DNA of 64,000 bases from Symbiodinium microadriaticum (GCA_001939145.1 LSRX01000279.1:443127-507126), one strand, 5' to 3'. Numbered from the stretch's first letter, positions 41,940-52,024 are shown. Translations and numbers: made by a program. The notes: generated by a model not told the origin, from the sequence alone.

Positions 41940-42045
41940 TTAACCCCCCAAAGGATTAGGGTTTAAGGTTTATGGTTTAGGGTTTAAGGTTTAGGGTTTA
42001 GTGTTTAAGGTTTAGGGTTTAAGGTTTATGGTCTAGGGCTTTAAG
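41940..42045. repeat. TTTAGGG-type cluster
   Basis: Regular alternation of GGTTTAAGGTTTAGGGTTTAAGG-like units, a variant with TTTAAGG. Confidence 0.85.
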
Positions 42046-42200
42046 ACCAAACTGCAACTTCTAGAGCCCAGAAGCCCGACATTCCGCAGCCCGTAGATGC
42101 CTCCGTTCGAAACATGAAACTTCATGAAGCCCTATGCTCTGTTGACCAGAAAACCCTGTGCAAAAAGCCGCATCTGTATTCTGAGCTACGTAGTTCTTGA
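42045..42200 (+). CDS. Coding-like fragment
   Basis: It begins after an in-frame TAA at the end of the telomere-type cluster. Reads DQTATSRAQKPDIPQPVDAS, VRNMKLHEALCSVDQKTLCK and KPHLYSELRSS, then TGA. Balanced composition; one of the better fragments; family unknown. Confidence 0.4.
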   Translation, partial: DQTATSRAQKPDIPQPVDASVRNMKLHEALCSVDQKTLCKKPHLYSELRSS

Positions 42201-42409
42201 TTCCGTTCCTACATTACTTGGCTTCACCCTAGTCCCGAAAACCCCTAATCTGGGTGCCCTAACTCTTAAACCCTAAACTCGGTACTCTGAACCCCTAAAC
42301 CCTTCACATGGCCCAAATCCCTACGAAATACTTTTCGGACCCAGAGGTAAACCCTAAACCCTGAACGGCCCTAACACCTTAAACCTTAAACCCTAAGCCC
42401 CCTGCACTG

Positions 42410-42504
42410 TACCCATAGGCCCCTAAATAGTTCCTTTTTATGGTTTATATGTAGAATCCTATAAGGTAGTCCCAAAAAGGAACTACTTAGTGGCCTATGG
42501 GTAA
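42410..42504. mobile_element. Hairpin element, family A
   Basis: TACCCATAGGCCCCTAAATA and ACTTAGTGGCCTATGGGTAA. Family A ends are TTACCCATAGGCCCCTAAGT and the complement. Confidence 0.9.
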
Positions 42505-42619
42505 GCCCTAAGCTGCCCTTTGCCTCCGTGTACGAGTCAAACGGCAGGTGACCATCGAGGTGGAAGTTGGCACCTGCAAGGCAAGCTGCGGCTGGGGAAC
42601 TGTAAGATTTGTATTATGT

Positions 42620-43010
42620 GAAAACATATATATATATATATATATATATAGATGTGTGTACCCCCCCCATGCAAACATGCATATATATATATATAATTAT
42701 GTGTGTATACATAAACATACATATCATAGCATTCTAACAATATGTTATGCTTTATTTTAACTTGTTGCATTACATAAATTTATCTGTTACATTATGCACA
42801 TTGTATTATAATGTACTATGTTATGCTATATTATACTGTTTTACCATACTAAAATATAATTGGGTTTTCATGGTATACGATGTATCATATTATCGTGTAT
42901 GCTATTGCTTACGTTTTATTATACACACATGTACATGTGGGTGTGTGTATGTGTATATATATATATATATATATATACACATACACATACACATATGACC
43001 GCATGTATAG
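42620..43010. repeat. TA and TG/TA microsatellites, AT-rich
   Basis: TA runs at 42626-42650, 42680-42695 and 42950-42977 in AT-rich DNA with TATGTTATGC-like motifs. Confidence 0.9.
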
Positions 43011-43019
43011 TTTAGGGTG

Positions 43020-44160
43020 TGGGGCTTGCTGATGTGCAACTGTTGTAGTAGTCCTGATGCTAGTGCGGCCACGCAGGTGTTTGAGGATTTAGAGACTTAT
43101 ATGTTATGGATAGGCTTACCGCCAAGTAAACTGCAACATTACCTATTCGGCTCCCAGCAACACCCACTGATCCTGGAGTGTAAGTAATTGGAGATACGGG
43201 TAACCCTTTTGTGCTCTTCTACAAAAGACCTTGCATGTTTAATCTTTCACATCAGGAACTCATTATAAGAAACCTTGTTTAAAAAGGTAGGTAGGGTTGA
43301 GGGAATTACAGTTAGTATGTTGCGTTCTGTCACCATTGTCGCGGTAAGTGTCTTGGCTATCAACGTCATGTCTAGTATTTATTAGAAGGCCCGTCTTTGT
43401 TTGCTGATGACTGCCATGATGATTATTCTTGCTGCACGTCCCCCACCCAACCCTCCTTTTGTGATTGAAGGCTGCGGACTTGAAAGTGGAAATGACTCCG
43501 ACAAGGCCGGTGTCGTAAAGCCTGCTGGGTGCGTGGTTCGTGGATTGGCAGTTGAATTCTCTATACGGTTTATCGTTTGGAGTATAGCCCTGAGCAGCAA
43601 AATAAACCTTGTATAATAGGGTCTTTGGGCCCAAAAGCCTTAAAATATGAGTCCTTTGAGGGTAAAGGTAGGGTTTCATGATGCAGCATTGAGAGAGCAA
43701 AGAATGGAACGGGATATCTAGCTGCGGGGATGAAGCTTTGCCAATTGTAAGACAGCGTGTTGGACACTGCATGGCCAGTCCTTATATCCTGCGCAGCTGC
43801 GGTAAAGGATCTCTGAAAGATCGAAACCATCCGAAAAAAGGTATCCTGCATTTTGTCGAACTCATTTTTTATTTTTGGTGGTGGGGGGGGTTCTGGCTTT
43901 TGGCTTCTACTGGTTGCCGGGGTGACCCCTTGGCCTTTGCCACCAAAGCCTGATCTTGAATGCTACAGGTAGAACTTAGTGGGAGGTTCCAGGTGAAGGT
44001 ATTGAGGTCAGTTGAGATAAAAACCCTGAGTGTCAATCTAGCCAGATAGTTTCTGCCCTACCGTACCGGCCAGCAGAGGAACACCCTGCAGGCCGAAGCA
44101 TACATTATATAGGTGCAGGGACCCGTCGAGATCAGGTTTATAGGGTTTGCCGGGTTTTTA
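43020..44160. other. Unique stretch, open on both strands
   Basis: This is the longest part of the mosaic nearly free of telomere motifs and hairpins. The minus strand is open for 169 codons (43772 to 43263). On the plus strand, frames at 43401-43616 (AARPPPNPPFVIEGCGLESG, NDSDKAGVVKPAGCVVRGLA) and 43738-43953 are open. The plus reading looks more protein-like, but no motif decides it. A real multi-exon gene is possible here. Confidence 0.35.
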
Positions 44161-44350
44161 GATGTAATGAACCCTTAAACCCTGAACCCTAAACCCTAAA
44201 CCCTAAACCGGCCTGCCCCCGTCTGGTCCCTTTGTCATAAAACTAATCACGCTTTACTCGCAACAGTTCAGGCGCCCGTATGGTTTCTTTATGGGTCAGC
44301 CCTTAGGCCTCATTCACCTGTGGCGGCTAACCCTAAACCCTACCTAGACC

Positions 44351-44433
44351 CCCGAAGGATCCTACCTTTTTTAAGGCTTTGTGTAAAGGAAATCACATAA
44401 TAAGGAACTCTAAAAAGGTAGGTTCTTTGAGGG
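44351..44433. mobile_element. Hairpin element, family O
   Basis: CCCGAAGGATCCTACCTTTT and AAAAAGGTAGGTTCTTTGAG; a relative is at 63823. Confidence 0.7.
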
Positions 44434-44449
44434 AAACCCTAACCATCCC

Positions 44450-44572
44450 TAAACCCTAAAAACTAGTGTGGTCGGTTTTCGGGGTTTAAGGTTCAGAGAG
44501 CCACGGTTTAGGGTTTAGGGCCGTTTAGGGTTTTAGGGTCGTTTGGGGCCGTTTAGGGTTTAGGGTTTTAGG
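44450..44572. repeat. TTTAGGG-type cluster
   Basis: GGTTTAGGGTTTAGGGCCGTTTAGGG-like units, including a CCGTTTAGGG/TCGTTTGGGG sub-repeat three to four times. Confidence 0.8.
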
Positions 44573-44679
44573 ATTTCAGTGCTCGCATCATCATCTGCAA
44601 AGCCGACATGATCAGCGTACTTCATGCCTTATGCACCACAAAAATTGCTTGGCCGAGTTCTTTTAGCTGGCTCCCATGA
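44572..44679 (+). CDS. Coding-like fragment
   Basis: Reads DFSARIIICKADMISVLHAL and CTTKIAWPSSFSWLP then TGA, directly after TTTAGGG repeats. Confidence 0.3.
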   Translation, partial: DFSARIIICKADMISVLHALCTTKIAWPSSFSWLP

Positions 44680-44937
44680 CACGGCTTACCAAAACCCTCA
44701 CAACAGTTCGTTTTTGGCTCACCAATTTTACAGTTAAATAGAGAATGGTCTACCCTAGAACAGGAACGACAACCAAAGCTTCAAATTTAGACAGACCCTA
44801 AACCCATAATATGGCTTAGGCATGACCTCTGTAGCCCCAATCCCTACAAAAGAGTAGGCTTATGGCCCCTTCATAATTGGGTCGAACTCTTAAAACAGTC
44901 CCTAAACCCTAAATCCTTAGCCGTTAGACCCTAAACC

Positions 44938-45066
44938 GTTTCGGATCCACCGAGAAGCGCTGCATTGAGGCTTACCATCAAGAGGGGCGAGGAGATGATC
45001 CTTTCCGGCAAGCTGCATGAAAAGATTCTTCCCGAGGAGCTTGAGGGTTTAGGGTTTGGGGTTTAG
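44938..45066 (+). CDS. Coding-like fragment between inverted telomere motifs
   Basis: Reads VSDPPRSAALRLTIKRGEEM and ILSGKLHEKILPEELEG, then runs into TTTAGGG repeats and stops. Left of it is CCCTAAA, right of it TTTAGGG, the orientation of a fragment capped at both ends. Family unknown. Confidence 0.35.
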   Translation, partial: VSDPPRSAALRLTIKRGEEMILSGKLHEKILPEELEGLGFGV

Positions 45067-45419
45067 GGTTAGGGTTGAGGGTTGACGGTTTAGGGTCTAG
45101 GGTGGGGATCCCAACACCTAAAGGGTTCCTTACAGGGGTCTATAAGGGTTTCTATAAGGCTACCATATGGGGTCTTGGTTTACCTGGGAAGCCCCGCGCC
45201 CAGAGGTTGTATCCCATAACAAAGGGGCCCTTACCCTACACCCTATAAATCCCTGTAAGAATGGGGTCATAGCGTGCTACTGTGTTGCAGGTAGGGCTTA
45301 AGGACCAAGAAGTGTAGACATCAACGATCGAAAAATACACATTGCAGAGGGGCATTGCCTTGGAAATTATATGCTCATGTGCTTTGCTGGGCTCCCAGAA
45401 AGCTCTACAATGACTTACA

Positions 45420-45930
45420 AGCCACCCCTAAACCCTAAAACCCAAACCAAGGAAGCCCTCAAAGCCTCATGCCCCAGAGACTTATATCTCTCGAGCCTTG
45501 CCCCCTAAACTCGGTTCAGGGTTCAGGGTTTAGGGTGAACCCGAAGCAACCTCGAATCGCTCCAACATCAGGCGCAAGCACACATGGCCGCGACTCCTTC
45601 CGCGACTGTTTTGTGCCAGCTTCCTTCCGGTGATATTGAAAGATGCAGACCCTAAACCCTAAACTCTAAACCCTAAACCCCTATTGAAAGATGCAGACCC
45701 TAAGCCCCAAACTCTAGTCTAAACCCTAACTCTAAACCGCTAAACCCCTAAATCCCCAACCCCTAAACCCCGAAACGCCTAAACTCTATAGCCCTGCAGT
45801 CGCGGAGACGAGCCTTAAACCCTAAAGCCTAAAACCTGCACGGGCAGTTCTCCGAATTAGGGTTTCGGTTTTAGGGTTTAGGGTTTAGGGGTTTAGGGTT
45901 TAGGGTTTAGGGTATAGGGTTTAAGGTCCC
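45420..45930. repeat. Telomere-motif mosaic with duplicated junction
   Basis: CCCTAAA-type 45640-45840, TTTAGGG-type 45500-45530 and 45860-45925. A 20-bp junction sequence (TATTGAAAGATGCAGACCCT) occurs at 45634 and again at 45682. The island 45537-45650 is open in three plus frames. Confidence 0.8.
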
Positions 45931-46023
45931 TCTTTAAACTTTAGGTCGCCAAAATAGTACGGCACCCTTATAAAAAAAAGCACCCTGATAGGGACCCTAA
46001 TTTAGAGAATTGCCTACATGAGT
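45927..46023. mobile_element. Hairpin element, family J
   Basis: TAGTACGGCACCCTTATAAA in the centre and AATTTAGAGAATTGCCTACA at the right. Confidence 0.65.
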
Positions 46024-46093
46024 CTCCACAGACTCTGCACCCCGGGCTCCCGGGTCCTTGAAAGCTGAGCGTTTTGTAGAGCACTGTGCTATT

Positions 46094-46183
46094 CCCTAAG
46101 GGTCCAAGGACTCATTATTTAAGGACTTTGGGGCCTTTATGGGTACCCAAAGCCATAAGTAAGGACTACTTGGACCCTTAGGG
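46094..46183. mobile_element. Hairpin element, family I-like
   Basis: CCCTAAGGGTCCAAGGACTC and GGACTACTTGGACCCTTAGG; short near-perfect hairpin just upstream of the RCC1-like gene. Confidence 0.8.
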
Positions 46184-46308
46184 ATTATTATAACACATCG
46201 TTAGATAGCAGAATAGAGTAGAGTAGAAGACAGGGTGATATAGTGGAGTATAGCGGAGTCGTCTTATGTAAACCCGAGGTTGATCCCCGACCTGGTTCGA
46301 AAGCATAA

Positions 46309-48084
46309 ATGTCGATTGCTGTGGAAGTTGGTCTTCTAAGCGGCAAGAGAGCCACGGTGAAAGCCGACTTGGATGAACAAGTGGCAACATTCAAAAGTCG
46401 GGCAGAGACCGCACTTGGAGTCGGAAGGGGACGACTACTGGACTCATCTGGGAGAGTCCTGGACATATCTGCACCGATCAGAGAAGCCGGGGTGCAGACT
46501 GGTGACTCCCTGACCTTGCATACGAGACACTGGGTTGCCCAGCAGGACCCTTTTGCCCTTTTTTCTTTTTGGGTTCCCTTATTAAAACCAAATAGTAGGA
46601 AAAAGGGCACCCTTATTTCTACGGGGCTACTGGGAAACCTAAGGACAAGTCCAGGTCCAAGCCACGAACGCCGCTTTTGCTGCGATTCTTGGCGACGCAT
46701 CCGTCGTGTCCTGGGGATTTCAGGAGTGGGGTGGCGACAGTAGCTTAGATAGGCAATGGGAGAACTTTAAAATTTGTTTTGGACCTTATGCATTTTTGTC
46801 CCGAAACTCTAGACTAGACGCTAAACCCTAAACCGCATTTTTCTTGGTCCCCGGTTATTGAAGAATAGAGGCAGTGCTGTGCAGAACCAGCTGAAGGATG
46901 TGCAACAAATCCAGGCCTCTTGGGCAGCCTTCGCTGCCATTCTTGGTGATGGATCGGTCGTGACGTGGGGTAAGGATGAATATGGTGGTGACAGTACAGC
47001 TGTGCAGGATCAGCTGAAGACTGTGCAGCAAATACAAGCCTCTCACACAGCTTTTGCTGCCATTCTGGCTGATGGAACTGTGGTAAGCTGGGGTCGGGCT
47101 GAGTTTGGTGGTGACAGCAGTGCTGTGCAGGATCAGCTGAGGAATGTGCAGCACATACAGGCCTCTCGACTCGCTTTTGCCGCTATTCTTGGCGACGGAA
47201 CTGTCGTGACCTGGGGCGATGCTAACCATGGTGGTGACAGTAGTGCTGTGCAAGATCAGCTGAAGAATGTGCAGCAGATCCAAGCCTCTGAGCGTGCTTT
47301 TGCTGCCATCCTTGGCGATGGATCGGTCGTGGCCTGGTCTGGCCCTGATGATGACTGCAATTCTGACGGTCGCGCTGTGCAGGATCAGCTCAAGGACGTG
47401 CAGCAGATCCAAGCCTCTGAGAATGCTTTTGCTGCCATCCGTGCTGACGGATCGGTCGTGACCTGGGGTCATGCTTACTATGGTGGTGACAGTGGTGCTG
47501 TGCAGGATCAGCTGAAGAATGTGCAGCAGATCCAAGCCACTCGGTATGCTTTTGCTGCAATTCTAGGCGATGGATCTGTCGTGACTTGGGGCGGTGGCCC
47601 TGATTACTACGAAAACAGCGATGATGTGCAGGAGCAGCTCGAAGACGTGCAGCAGATCCAGGCCACCCCACGAGGCGCTTTTGCTGCACTTCTTCGTGAT
47701 GGCTCTGTTGTGACCTGGGGAGGTGCTCATATTGGTGGTGACTGCAGTGCTGTTGAGGATCGTCTGCAGAATGTGAAGCAGCTCCAAGCTTCTGATGGTG
47801 CTTTTTCTGCCATTCTTGATGATGGATCCGTCGTGACCTGGCTTTCCGCACATGATGAGCTCTATCCGTATGGTGGTGACAGCACGGCTGTGCAGGATCA
47901 GTTAACACATGTGCAGCAGATTCAATCCTCTGACCGCGCTTTTGCCGCTATTCTTGACAATGGCGCTGTCGTGACCTGGGGCGCAGCCACGAATGGAGGC
48001 GACAGTAGTGCCGTGCGTGACCAGCTGAAGTCGAAATACCTTTGCAGCACTAAACTAGAAGCAAACCCTAAGCCTTACCCATAG
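46309..48084 (+). CDS. Ubiquitin-like domain plus RCC1-type repeat protein (3 exons)
   Basis: Model: exon 1 46309-46525, intron 46526-46643, exon 2 46644-46742, intron 46743-46870, exon 3 46871-48084; 509 residues. Residues 1-72 are ubiquitin-like (MSIAVEVGLLSGKRATVKAD, later GDSLTLHTR). Then about 10 RCC1-like repeats of 41-46 residues follow, each of the form DQLKNVQQIQAS..AFAAIL.DGSVVTWG....GGDSSAV. The last repeats, after GGDSSAVRDQLK, stop abruptly. The splice choice restores the expected HTRQVQVQAT and GGDSS-SAVQ joins in frame; unspliced, the frame breaks. Proteins of this build are numerous in Symbiodinium. By analogy with RCC1/HERC blades it may form a beta-propeller, but its substrate is unknown. 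The C-terminus (KPYP and stop) is encoded by telomere-type sequence and a family A hairpin, so the gene is probably truncated. Confidence 0.85.
46526..46643 (+). mobile_element. Intron 1 = hairpin element, family L (introner-like)
   Basis: This 118-bp intron with donor A/GACACT and acceptor CCTAAG/GACA. Nearly all of it is a hairpin: GTTGCCCAGCAGGACCC and CCCTTTTTTCTTTTTGGG at the left pair with GGAAAAAGGGCACCC and GGGGCTACTGGGAAAC at the right. Copies of the same family lie outside genes at 24321, 34757 and 58732. GACA occurs at the donor and just after the acceptor, as expected of a target duplication used for splicing. Confidence 0.7.
46743..46870 (+). other. Intron 2 of RCC1-like gene, GC donor
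   Basis: 128 bp, TA/GCTTAG to AATAGAG/GCAG. It keeps frame (GDSSSAV). It contains GCTAAACCCTAAACCG, a telomere-type motif. Confidence 0.6.
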
Positions 48085-48171
48085 GCCCCTAAGTAGTTCC
48101 TTTTTGGGATTGCCTTATAGGATTCTAAATATAAACCACAAAAACGAACTACTTAGGGGCCTATGGGTAAG
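48074..48171. mobile_element. Hairpin element, family A
   Basis: CTTACCCATAGGCCCCTAAG and CTTAGGGGCCTATGGGTAAG are exact complements. Its fifth to eighth bases supply the last codons and stop of the RCC1-like gene. Confidence 0.95.
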
Positions 48172-48399
48172 CCCGTAAAATCCAGGGTGGGGATCTTGTA
48201 GTCCGAACCACTGTTGAGCCCTAAACCCTTCGGCACCCCAATCCCTTTAATATGATAGGCGGTCGGCACATTGTCAACACTCTCCCCTTTCAGTTCCTGT
48301 ATAATTCTGCTGTAGAATCCGGTTCCTGGATTAAAGCGCCTATACTAATAACCTGCTCCTAGACTCCATCCGAGCCCACGCCCCTTGTACATCTAGTAA

Positions 48400-48684
48400 G
48401 CAATCTCCTGCACAAAGTCAGTCCTTCAATCAACGTTCGAAGACGTAGCACCTTTACGGTTAGTACTTTTAGAGGTCAGGGTCTTGGGCAACCTTTTGTA
48501 TGGTTCGGGTCCTCAAACTGTGAAGAGAATGTGGAAGCCCAACAATGTGAGATTACAAAGTTTAAGCACGAAGCCCTATAGACTCTCGATTGTCGTTGTG
48601 TTTGGGGTGTTTGCCTTCTGTTTCACCTGTGTAAGCCACATATGTGGCAGGAAGTTCGACGGAGAGAAAGTCCACTACACATAA
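48400..48684 (+). CDS. Coding-like frame with hydrophobic segment
   Basis: This 94-codon frame from an in-frame TAA (48397) to TAA (48682-48684) in a 500-bp stretch free of telomere motifs. Reads ISCTKSVLQSTFEDVAPLRL, VLLEVRVLGNLLYGSG, KRMWKPNNVRLQSLSTKPYR, then LSIVVVFGVFAFCFTCVSHI (a likely membrane segment) and CGRKFDGEKVHYT. No ATG near the start, so it is probably an exon. Family unknown. Confidence 0.4.
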   Translation, partial: AISCTKSVLQSTFEDVAPLRLVLLEVRVLGNLLYGSGPQTVKRMWKPNNVRLQSLSTKPYRLSIVVVFGVFAFCFTCVSHICGRKFDGEKVHYT

Positions 48685-48879
48685 AAAAACTCTACATTAT
48701 GAGCCCCTGCTCTCCCTTCGCAGTAGCATGGACTCCACCAAAAAGAGGCGCCAGAGTGTATGGTTCCAGATTTAGGATTTGGGCGTTACGCTGTCGGGGT
48801 TTAGGAGTGAGGGTTTTGGAGTGGAGGTGAAGGACTCAGGTTTAGACAACAGGTCTTTGGGGGACTTGACCCCAACTCT

Positions 48880-50100
48880 TGAAGATTGGGGTTTGGGGTT
48901 TAGGGCTTAGGGCTTAGGGCCTTGGGGTTAGGGTTTAGGGGTTTAGGGTTTAGGGTTCGTCACCCCACCGTCGTCGGATGCTGGAGGAGTCTGTGTGGCA
49001 CCTTGAGGACGAGCATCAGGCACGACCATGGGCCGTCAGTGCATAGGGCTCCCTCAGCCCCCTTTGGGTTTTAGGGTTCGGGGTTTAGGGTTTTAAGGCT
49101 TTTTGGGATTTTAGGCTTCAGGGTTTTAGGGTTCAGGGTTAAGGTTTTGGGGTTTTACGGTTCAGGGTTTTGGGGTTTTTAGGGTTGACACTCCGAAGAG
49201 CTAAAGTAGGGTCTGGGTTCGTCTTTGTCTTACAAATTAGTACAACAACCATTATCGACTGCCTCGTCGGATCCCTCTGCAGACACGAGTATCGAGCTTA
49301 CTCAGGCTTACTCATCCCTGCGAATGACTTAGATTCTGGCAGTTTGCAGTCCTAGTCAGTCCTAGTCTCAACCAAACCGTAAACTACACCCTAAACAAAG
49401 TAGCCCCTTAAACCCGTAAGCCGCTAAATCCATAGACCTAAACCTGAGCCGCTAAATCCATAGACCTAAACCCCTAAACCTTACCTTATTGATAACCCTA
49501 CTAGCTAAGCCTAAGCCCCATGACCGTTTAAAGTATATTGTTTAAGTACTTACCGGGCTTTCAAGTCTCTGGAGCACTCTGTGGGCGGGGGTTCGCTGAG
49601 CCGCCGAGACGAAAAATGAAACTCGAGCAGAGCTCTTCAAAGGGATAGCCTAACCCTATCCCTCCAGGTACCTTCTATAGAGGGTCCTAGAGCCCCTAGG
49701 GCCCTATATAGTAGGTACCTGGAGGGTTAGGGTAACGCAGCAAAGCCCAAAACAACGAAGACTCCGTGCCCGAAGCCCGAGACCGGGACCCTGAACCCCA
49801 ATCCGGACTCCAAAGCCAAGGCCCGAAACCCTAGGCCCTAGAAACTATGCCGCAACCCTAAACCCAAAACCTAACTCATGCAAAACAACAAAGCAACTAT
49901 ACCTGAACCCTAAACCGTAAACCGACCGCCTTGACTTTTTCAGAGAGTTGGGTAACATATCTCGAACTATTGATACTACCCCAACCATGAACCAGTTAAA
50001 TCTCCTAAACCCTAAACCCGTTAAAACTTCAAACATGTACTGCTGTAAGGATGCCTTGAAGGATTCCTTGCGGACCCTTAAAAACCGTTGGGTTTAGGGT
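48880..50100. repeat. Telomere-motif mosaic
   Basis: TTTAGGG-type 48885-48955 and 49065-49185; CCCTAAA-type 49370-49490 and 49795-50030. The island 49188-49355 is open on plus (VLQISTTTIIDCLVGSLCRH, EYRAYSGLLIPANDLDSGSL) and could be a fragment. Confidence 0.75.
49651..49735. mobile_element. Hairpin element, family M
   Basis: TAACCCTATCCCTCCAGGTA and TACCTGGAGGGTTAGGGTAA, a near-perfect hairpin seen once. Confidence 0.85.
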
Positions 50101-50199
50101 TTAGGGTTTAGGGCGTAGATCCGTCAAGGGAGTTCCTCTAAAGTACTCTTTGTATCTCAGGGTCTCAACTGGTCGATATACCTTGCCAGGTCATGCCAT

Positions 50200-50322
50200 A
50201 CTTAGGGGTTCATGGGACTTAGTAACTAGGGTTATGAATAAGGTAGCTATAGTTATAACTACCTATAACACCAATTAAGGCAGTTATAACTGTACTTACT
50301 AAGTCCCATGGCCCTCCAAGTA
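50200..50322. mobile_element. Hairpin element, family F
   Basis: ACTTAGGGGTTCATGGGACT and AGTCCCATGGCCCTCCAAGT. Confidence 0.85.
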
Positions 50323-50339
50323 AGGAATCCTTGCAGATC

Positions 50340-51060
50340 CTGGAAGCCCCTTGAGCTAAACCCCTTAAACCCCTAAACCAGGTCATGCTTTGGCTAAAAC
50401 CCAAAACCCTAAACCCTAAAACCCTAAACCCAAAAAACCCTAAACCCTCTAAACCCTAAAACCTAAAACCCTAAAACTCTTAACCCTAAAGCCCTAGACC
50501 CTAAGACCCTCATACCCATAGGGGAAACGCGTCGGTTGGGGTCTGCTAGGTCGCACCATCAAAGGAGCCCTGGAAGGGGGACCCCTGTCTAGGGTTTAGG
50601 GTTTTGGGTTTTGGGTTTAGGGTTTAAAGTATAGTACCCCTTAGAGGGAGCTCTGTCCCAGAGAACCCAATACCCCTCGATCAGGGAATATACCTTAAAC
50701 CATAATATTAAGGCCCCCAACAATTTAAGCTATATTCTTTAGTTAAAGGGTATTGGGCTCTCTGGGGTATTGTAGAACCCTATACTATAGTACCCTTAAA
50801 ACGTCGCCCTCAAAGGAACCCTTACAGGGATCCCTACATCAGCGAAGCCTATAGTACCCTGAAAAGGAGCTCTTTGTGCCAGGTCACGCCATCCTAATCC
50901 CGAAACCCTTGAACCACTAAACCAGGTCATGCTACCCTAAACCCTGAAACCCTAAAACCCTAAAACCCCTAAACCTTTAAAGCCCTAAAAGCCCTAAAGC
51001 CCTAAACCCTTAAGCCCTAAAAACCCTAAAACCGCTAAACCCTTAAACCCCTAAGCCAGG
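50340..51060. repeat. CCCTAAA-type blocks with repeated CCAGGTCATGC
   Basis: 50395-50510 and 50930-51050 are dense CCCTAAA-type. CCAGGTCATGC (one copy with C for T) recurs at 50186, 50378, 50879, 50922 and 51056, mostly at array edges. Confidence 0.85.
50657..50766. mobile_element. Hairpin element, family B
   Basis: CCCAGAGAACCCAATACCCC and GGTATTGGGCTCTCTGGG. Confidence 0.85.
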
Positions 51061-51061
51061 T

Positions 51062-51150
51062 CATGCTCTCCTTGCAGAAGTCCAGGGAGACCTGGTGGAA
51101 GTGCGTCCTGGAGGGGGATCCGGTGCCGTGGCAGAAGGGAGCTTTCGGGT
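51062..51150 (+). CDS. Coding-like island before the GGTTCC array
   Basis: After TCTCCTTGCAG the frame reads KSRETWWKCVLEGDPVPWQK. A second frame (LLAEVQGDLVEVRPGGGSGA) is also open. It may be an exon whose 3' side was replaced by the tandem array. Confidence 0.3.
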
Positions 51151-51159
51151 TCAGGGTTC

Positions 51160-51545
51160 CTTTACAGGGTTCCCTTAATTTAAAGGGTTCCTTTAAAGGG
51201 TTCCTTTAAACTTTAAAGTTTACAGTGTTCTTTAAAGGGGTTCCTTTAAAGAGTTCTTTAAAGGGTTCCGTTTACAGGGTTCTTTAGAGGGTTCCTTTAC
51301 AGGGTTGCTTTAAAGGGTTCCTTTACAGGGTTCTTTAGAGGGCTGCTTTTACCGGGTTCTTTAGAGGGCTCCTTTAAAGGGTTCTTTAGAGGGTTCCTTG
51401 ACAGGGTTCCTTTACAGGGTTCCTTTACAGGGTTCTTTGAAGGGTTCCTTTACAGGGTTCTTTAAAGGGTTCCCTTAAAGGGTTCCTTAAAAACGGTTCA
51501 GGGCTGCAGGGTTTTAAGGTTCTAGGGTTCCTTTAAACGGGTTCT
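51160..51545. repeat. GGTTCCTTTA-type tandem array
   Basis: About 20 diverged units of 16-19 bp of the form GGGTTCCTTTA(A/C)A followed by GGGTTCTTTA(A/G)A. It differs in sequence from the telomere-type repeats and occurs only here. Confidence 0.9.
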
Positions 51546-51777
51546 TAAAGACGGCTCAGGGCTTGCGATTTAGCGTTTAGTTAGGGTTAAGTTAGTTTAG
51601 GGGGCTAGGGCTCAGGGTTTAGGGTTTCAGTGTTTCGGCTCGGGGGGTTCCAGGGCGCTGAGTTGACTTTTGAATTACAGGCTTTACTTGAGGGTTCAGC
51701 CTTTAGTCTCTTCAAATTCGGATGCGGTTGAGGGTTTAGGGTCTATATGGCTTAGGGTTCTAGGGTTTAGGGTGTGG

Positions 51778-51912
51778 GTTGGGAGTTGTGTAGGATCACG
51801 ACGATCCCCTATTCAAAGGGCTTCTGAAAACTGCGTCTCGGGAAGTAGCAGCACCTTGAGATCCCTGTCACTCAAAGCCCTTAAACTCCACTTCAATGAC
51901 CCTAAACCCTAA
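51778..51912 (+). CDS. Coding-like fragment
   Basis: Reads VGSCVGSRRSPIQRASENCV, SGSSSTLRSLSLKALKLHFN, ending in CCCTAAA (DPKP, stop). Left flank TTTAGGG, right flank CCCTAAA. Confidence 0.3.
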   Translation, partial: VGSCVGSRRSPIQRASENCVSGSSSTLRSLSLKALKLHFNDPKP

Positions 51913-52024
51913 ACCCTAACAAGGGGCCCCCAACCCCTAAATCCTGAATAAATCCCTACTCTAACCGTCGAAATCGATAAATATGGTATGGGATCAACCC
52001 CAGACACCAGTCCCCATGCTAAGA

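Noticed and set aside
46743..46870. Insertion mutation rather than intron 2
   Set aside because: Removal between GC donor and AG acceptor restores the repeat register in frame, so an intron is the simpler reading, though not proven.
46855..47908. Minus-strand frames of 226 and 172 codons opposite the RCC1-like gene
   Set aside because: They mirror the repeat unit of the plus-strand gene; the plus strand gives recognisable RCC1 repeats with conserved spacing.
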